Shown here: in pieces, positions 61,589 through 64,000 of the stretch
How positions within the stretch are numbered: the first letter of the stretch is position 1
Layout of the letters: the number at the start of each line of letters is the position of its first letter
Assembly (NCBI GenBank): GCA_018971775.1
Contig: JAGXAB010000008.1
Span: 57,286 to 121,285, forward strand
Source of the DNA: Cyanobacteria bacterium REEB67
GTDB taxonomy: Bacteria; Cyanobacteriota; Vampirovibrionia; Obscuribacterales; Obscuribacteraceae
Length of the DNA: 64,000 nucleotides
Direction: 5' to 3'
Translations under genes and position numbers: made by a program
The notes under the pieces: generated by a model
Seen by the model: the letters and a program-made list of their open reading frames with translations, nothing else
What the model was told of the DNA's origin: nothing
The model's database searches: none

Positions 61589-62854
61589 ATGGTAAAAATC
61601 GCTGATTTCAATGCGCTCGACCCCGCCGAGCAGCAGCCGCTTTTTCTCCACCTCAAGGCCGCCCAGCAGGTAGAACTGCTCATGGCTATGCCGATCGCCG
61701 AACGCAAAATCTGGATGCGAGTCCTCGATCCCGATGATGCCGTCGACGTCGTGCAAGGGGTGCCTCCGTCCGAACGTGCCGGTCTGCTCGACTTGCTCGA
61801 TCGCTTTTCGCGTAATGAAGTAACGGCTCTGCTCGCCTACGCCGAAGATTCGGCGGGCGGCTTGATGAGCCCGCGCTATGTGCGCGTCCGTCCGGACATG
61901 ACCGCCGCCGAAGCGACCAACTATGTGCGTCGGCAGAGCGCTCGCTCGGCCGGCCGCACCGTCGAGACGATTCATTACGCCTACGTCCTCGACGTCGAGC
62001 AAAAATTGCTCGGCGTCATCTCCTGTCGGCAGCTCTTGAGTTCGCAGCCGGAGGTGCTGGTCAGTGAGTTTATGTCAACCAATCTGGTTGTCATCCACGA
62101 GCAGATGCACGAGAAGGAGGTCGCGAAGACCTTCTCCCTGCATCCCTACCTGGCACTGCCGGTGGTGACCACCGATGGTCGCATGAAGGGTATCGTCACC
62201 CTCGACGACGTCGTCGACGTCGTGCACGAGCAGCACACCAAGGACATCCAGAAAATGGGTGGTTCGGAGGCGCTGGACGAGCCGTATTTGAAAATCGGTC
62301 TGACCAAAATGGCCAGGAAGCGCGGCAGTTGGCTGATGGCCCTCTTCATCGGTGAAATGTTCACGGCCTCGGCCATGGGCTATTTCGAGGCGGAGGTGGC
62401 CAAGGCCGTCGTGCTCGCCCTCTTCGTGCCGCTGATCATCAGCAGCGGCGGCAACTCCGGCTCGCAGGCCTCCACCCTGGTGATCCGTGCTATGGCGCTC
62501 GGCGAGGTTACCCTGGCCGACTGGTGGAAGGTGATCCGACGCGAAGTCGTAACCGGTTTGATGCTTGGCGCCCTGCTTGGCCTGACCGGTTTGATCCGCA
62601 TCATGCTCTGGCAGGGTGTCTTCCATACCTACGGTGAGCACGCGGTACTGGTGGCGCTGACGGTGGCACTCAGCCTGGTCGTGATCGTTCTCTGGGGCGG
62701 TCTGGCCGGGTCAATCCTGCCCTTCGTCATGCGCCGGCTCGGTTTCGATCCGGCCACGGCGTGTACGCCCTTCGTCGCCACCTTCGTCGACGTGACCGGC
62801 TTGATCATCTACTTCTCTCTGGCAAAAGTGATCCTGGTCGGGACGATGCTTTAG
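61589..62854 (+). CDS. mgtE: MgtE-type magnesium transporter
   Basis: A 421-residue protein with the MgtE layout: an N-terminal helical domain (residues 1-~100, AQQVELLMAMPIAERKIW...), two CBS domains (about 105-220; DSAGGLMSPRYVRVRPDMTAAEA and MKGIVTLDDVVDVV) and a five-helix membrane domain with PLIISSGGNSGSQASTLVIRAMALGEV, the segment lining the Mg2+ pore. The N domain is shorter than in Thermus MgtE. It should take up Mg2+ and be closed by cytosolic Mg2+ through the CBS domains. No magnesium riboswitch was identified in the 87-base leader. Confidence 0.93.
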   Translation: MVKIADFNALDPAEQQPLFLHLKAAQQVELLMAMPIAERKIWMRVLDPDDAVDVVQGVPPSERAGLLDLLDRFSRNEVTALLAYAEDSAGGLMSPRYVRVRPDMTAAEATNYVRRQSARSAGRTVETIHYAYVLDVEQKLLGVISCRQLLSSQPEVLVSEFMSTNLVVIHEQMHEKEVAKTFSLHPYLALPVVTTDGRMKGIVTLDDVVDVVHEQHTKDIQKMGGSEALDEPYLKIGLTKMARKRGSWLMALFIGEMFTASAMGYFEAEVAKAVVLALFVPLIISSGGNSGSQASTLVIRAMALGEVTLADWWKVIRREVVTGLMLGALLGLTGLIRIMLWQGVFHTYGEHAVLVALTVALSLVVIVLWGGLAGSILPFVMRRLGFDPATACTPFVATFVDVTGLIIYFSLAKVILVGTML

Positions 62855-62912
62855 CATTAGCATCGGTGTCGGTGTCCCTCAAATCTCAATCACCAATCAA
62901 TTGTGGAATGCC

Positions 62913-63248
62913 ATGAATACCACCATAAAATTCTAACGTCCCGAGATCGACTTCAGCGCCAAGGACATCCACTTCTTCGTCGCCATGCGCAATGTGCCGA
63001 TCGGCTACGAAGTGACGGTGCCCGAAGCCGGTGAGATCGATTGGGCGACCAGGCCGTTTGGCACTGTCACCATCGGCGGTGACGTCGACGCGGCTCTGCC
63101 TCACATCCTGGCCTGGATCGATGCGGACGCTGCGGCGAGCGACAAGCGGACCTGGCGGGAGACCATCGCCGCGACGCTTCGCAGTGGTGGCGATGTCGAT
63201 CTGGACGCACTGCCCGCAGGCGTATTGCGCCACCCGGGCCAGCGTTAG
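62913..63248 (+). pseudogene. Small gene interrupted by one in-frame stop codon
   Basis: ATG 62913 opens MNTTIKF, then a TAA at 62934-62936, then the same frame continues without a break for 103 codons (RPEIDFSAKDIHFFVAMRNVPIGYEVTVPEAG...) to TAG 63248. The sequence fits a single protein of about 111 residues in which Tyr (TAC or TAT) has become TAA. Downstream, ATG 62985 could give an N-terminally shortened product. No family is recognised. It may be a recent nonsense mutation or a sequencing error. Confidence 0.5.
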
Positions 63249-63367
63249 TCCACGAATCTAAAGGAGAGCTTGCGAGCCCTCCTTTCCAAACTTAGAACCA
63301 CGTCAACGTCAGATGGCTGTGCAGCCGGCATAGTGCTGGTTGCACCGCGCATAGGGAGATCAACATA

Positions 63368-63778
63368 ATGTACAAAATTGCTAAGGGCCTGACGATCATG
63401 TATGCGGCGACGGCGATTTCAATTTTCGCCTGCGGCGCATTTTCGCTCGGCACCTTCCCGGCACTCGGCATCGGAGCAGTCTTGCTCACGGCGCTGGAAG
63501 TCCTTGCTGCGGCCTGGGTGTTTTACAGCATCATCGGGGTCGCGGTCTGCGCCCCCTTCGGCGTCAAAAATCCGGGCTATCTTCTGCCGACGGTTCTGGG
63601 CGTTCTGTCCGGTTCGGCCAGCATCGCTCTGGTGGGCTGGCTGTCGCCATCCGTCGTTCTCGCGTCGGGATTCGTAGCGGCCATGCCTTTCGCTCTGGCC
63701 AATACGCTCTTGATCTGGGCGCTCGGCTATGCGTCCGGCTATCTGCGCAAAGGGCTGACGTTCCTGCCGACGCGCTGA
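63368..63778 (+). CDS. Small integral membrane protein
   Basis: A 136-residue protein with about four hydrophobic segments (MYAATAISIFACGAFSLG, IGAVLLTALEVLAAAWVFYSIIGVAVC, GYLLPTVLGVLSGSASIALVGWL and FVAAMPFALANTLLIWALGYASG, each given in part). There are no catalytic motifs. GGGAG lies about ten bases before ATG 63368. A hairpin follows. Function not recognised. Confidence 0.6.
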   Translation: MYKIAKGLTIMYAATAISIFACGAFSLGTFPALGIGAVLLTALEVLAAAWVFYSIIGVAVCAPFGVKNPGYLLPTVLGVLSGSASIALVGWLSPSVVLASGFVAAMPFALANTLLIWALGYASGYLRKGLTFLPTR

Positions 63779-63805
63779 TCGGTCTGTACTTGAACAATCG
63801 GGCTC

Positions 63806-63828
63806 GCCTGTCTCACTCGGAGACAGGC
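63806..63828 (+). terminator. Terminator-like hairpin
   Basis: Perfect nine-base-pair stem GCCTGTCTC/GAGACAGGC with loop ACTCG, followed by GGGTTTCC and, further on, TTTTTT at 63845. The rest of the window (63850-64000) shows no gene. Confidence 0.6.
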
Positions 63829-64000
63829 GGGTTTCCGCTTAAAATTTTTTCCCCTGGATTATGCCTCCATATAGTAAAGAGGTGAGAAGCCGCACAGAAT
63901 AGCGGTCTTAGAGTTCGTGTAATTAAAATGGTTGAAGAAATCTAGATTAAATGGCTATCCATAGGGGTCTGCGCGCATACCCCAGTTCTGGAGAGTGAGC

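Overview
The window is ordinary bacterial chromosome: about 50 protein genes on both strands, standard genetic code, Shine-Dalgarno sites (AGGAG or GGAG) before most starts, and some TTG and GTG starts. No rRNA, tRNA, complete insertion sequence, prophage or CRISPR array was recognised. The gene content (succinylase-type lysine/diaminopimelate genes, Tad-type pilus proteins, an exported copper-storage protein, many exported or membrane proteins of unknown role) fits a free-living, probably Gram-negative-type bacterium. My best guess is a non-photosynthetic Cyanobacteriota/Melainabacteria relative such as Obscuribacterales, but this comes from general gene flavour only and is not proven by any marker gene here.

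Layout. 1-7.7 kb: start of homoserine dehydrogenase (hom), an exported serpin, a small repeat protein, a degenerate receiver protein, a TetR-DHA2 efflux operon and a glycogen-debranching enzyme. 8-12 kb: a thioredoxin-fold protein, a GNAT-cupin fusion, a NiCoT nickel/cobalt permease with a strong terminator, a possibly broken small gene and an exported thioredoxin-like protein. 12.6-27 kb: a 1157-residue repeat/LysM-like protein, a membrane-bound NlpC/P60-like (YiiX-type) protein, a DUF1444-like protein, a kinase/acyl-CoA dehydrogenase pair, a truncated FAD oxidoreductase, alkD with a cupin_5 gene, a sugar O-acetyltransferase and a subtilisin-like protein. 27-34 kb: an intact receiver, an exported protein, a His-rich protein, an APH-like kinase, leucyl aminopeptidase and an MscS-like channel. 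34-44.6 kb: a PlsC acyltransferase, an M50-like protein, a NUDIX hydrolase, a GT39 glycosyltransferase, a copper-storage (Csp) gene with a Cys-rich neighbour, three TadE/TadG proteins and a HExxH protein. 45-52 kb: a ClpB-D2-like AAA+ ATPase next to a CYTH protein, a second PlsC, a YcaQ-type glycosylase and small genes. 52-57 kb: M20 hydrolase-dapC-dapD-dapE. 57-64 kb: two tandem paralogous exported proteins, a coiled-coil protein, an FCP1-like phosphatase, MgtE, a gene broken by one stop codon and a small membrane protein.

The most striking non-coding signal is a pair of matching intergenic arrays at about 5133-5440 and 27034-27381. Each carries eight copies of a motif (consensus about AAARTATCGAACAAGGC) arranged with two-fold symmetry: an outward-facing outer site, three inward-facing sites spaced 40-42 bp, a centre, three sites in the opposite orientation at the same spacing, and another outer site 51-52 bp beyond. 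The spacings are close to 4 and 5 helical turns, so the sites lie on one face of the DNA. Both arrays sit between the terminator of one minus-strand gene and the start of the next, and both have a GT dinucleotide tract on the terminator side. This looks like an undescribed protein-binding or mobile element family.

A second recurring feature is short tandem repeats located at or just after stop codons. There are six cases: (TTAC)n, a 29-bp unit, GTCAGTCC, ACTG, a GC-rich imperfect unit, and GTTT.
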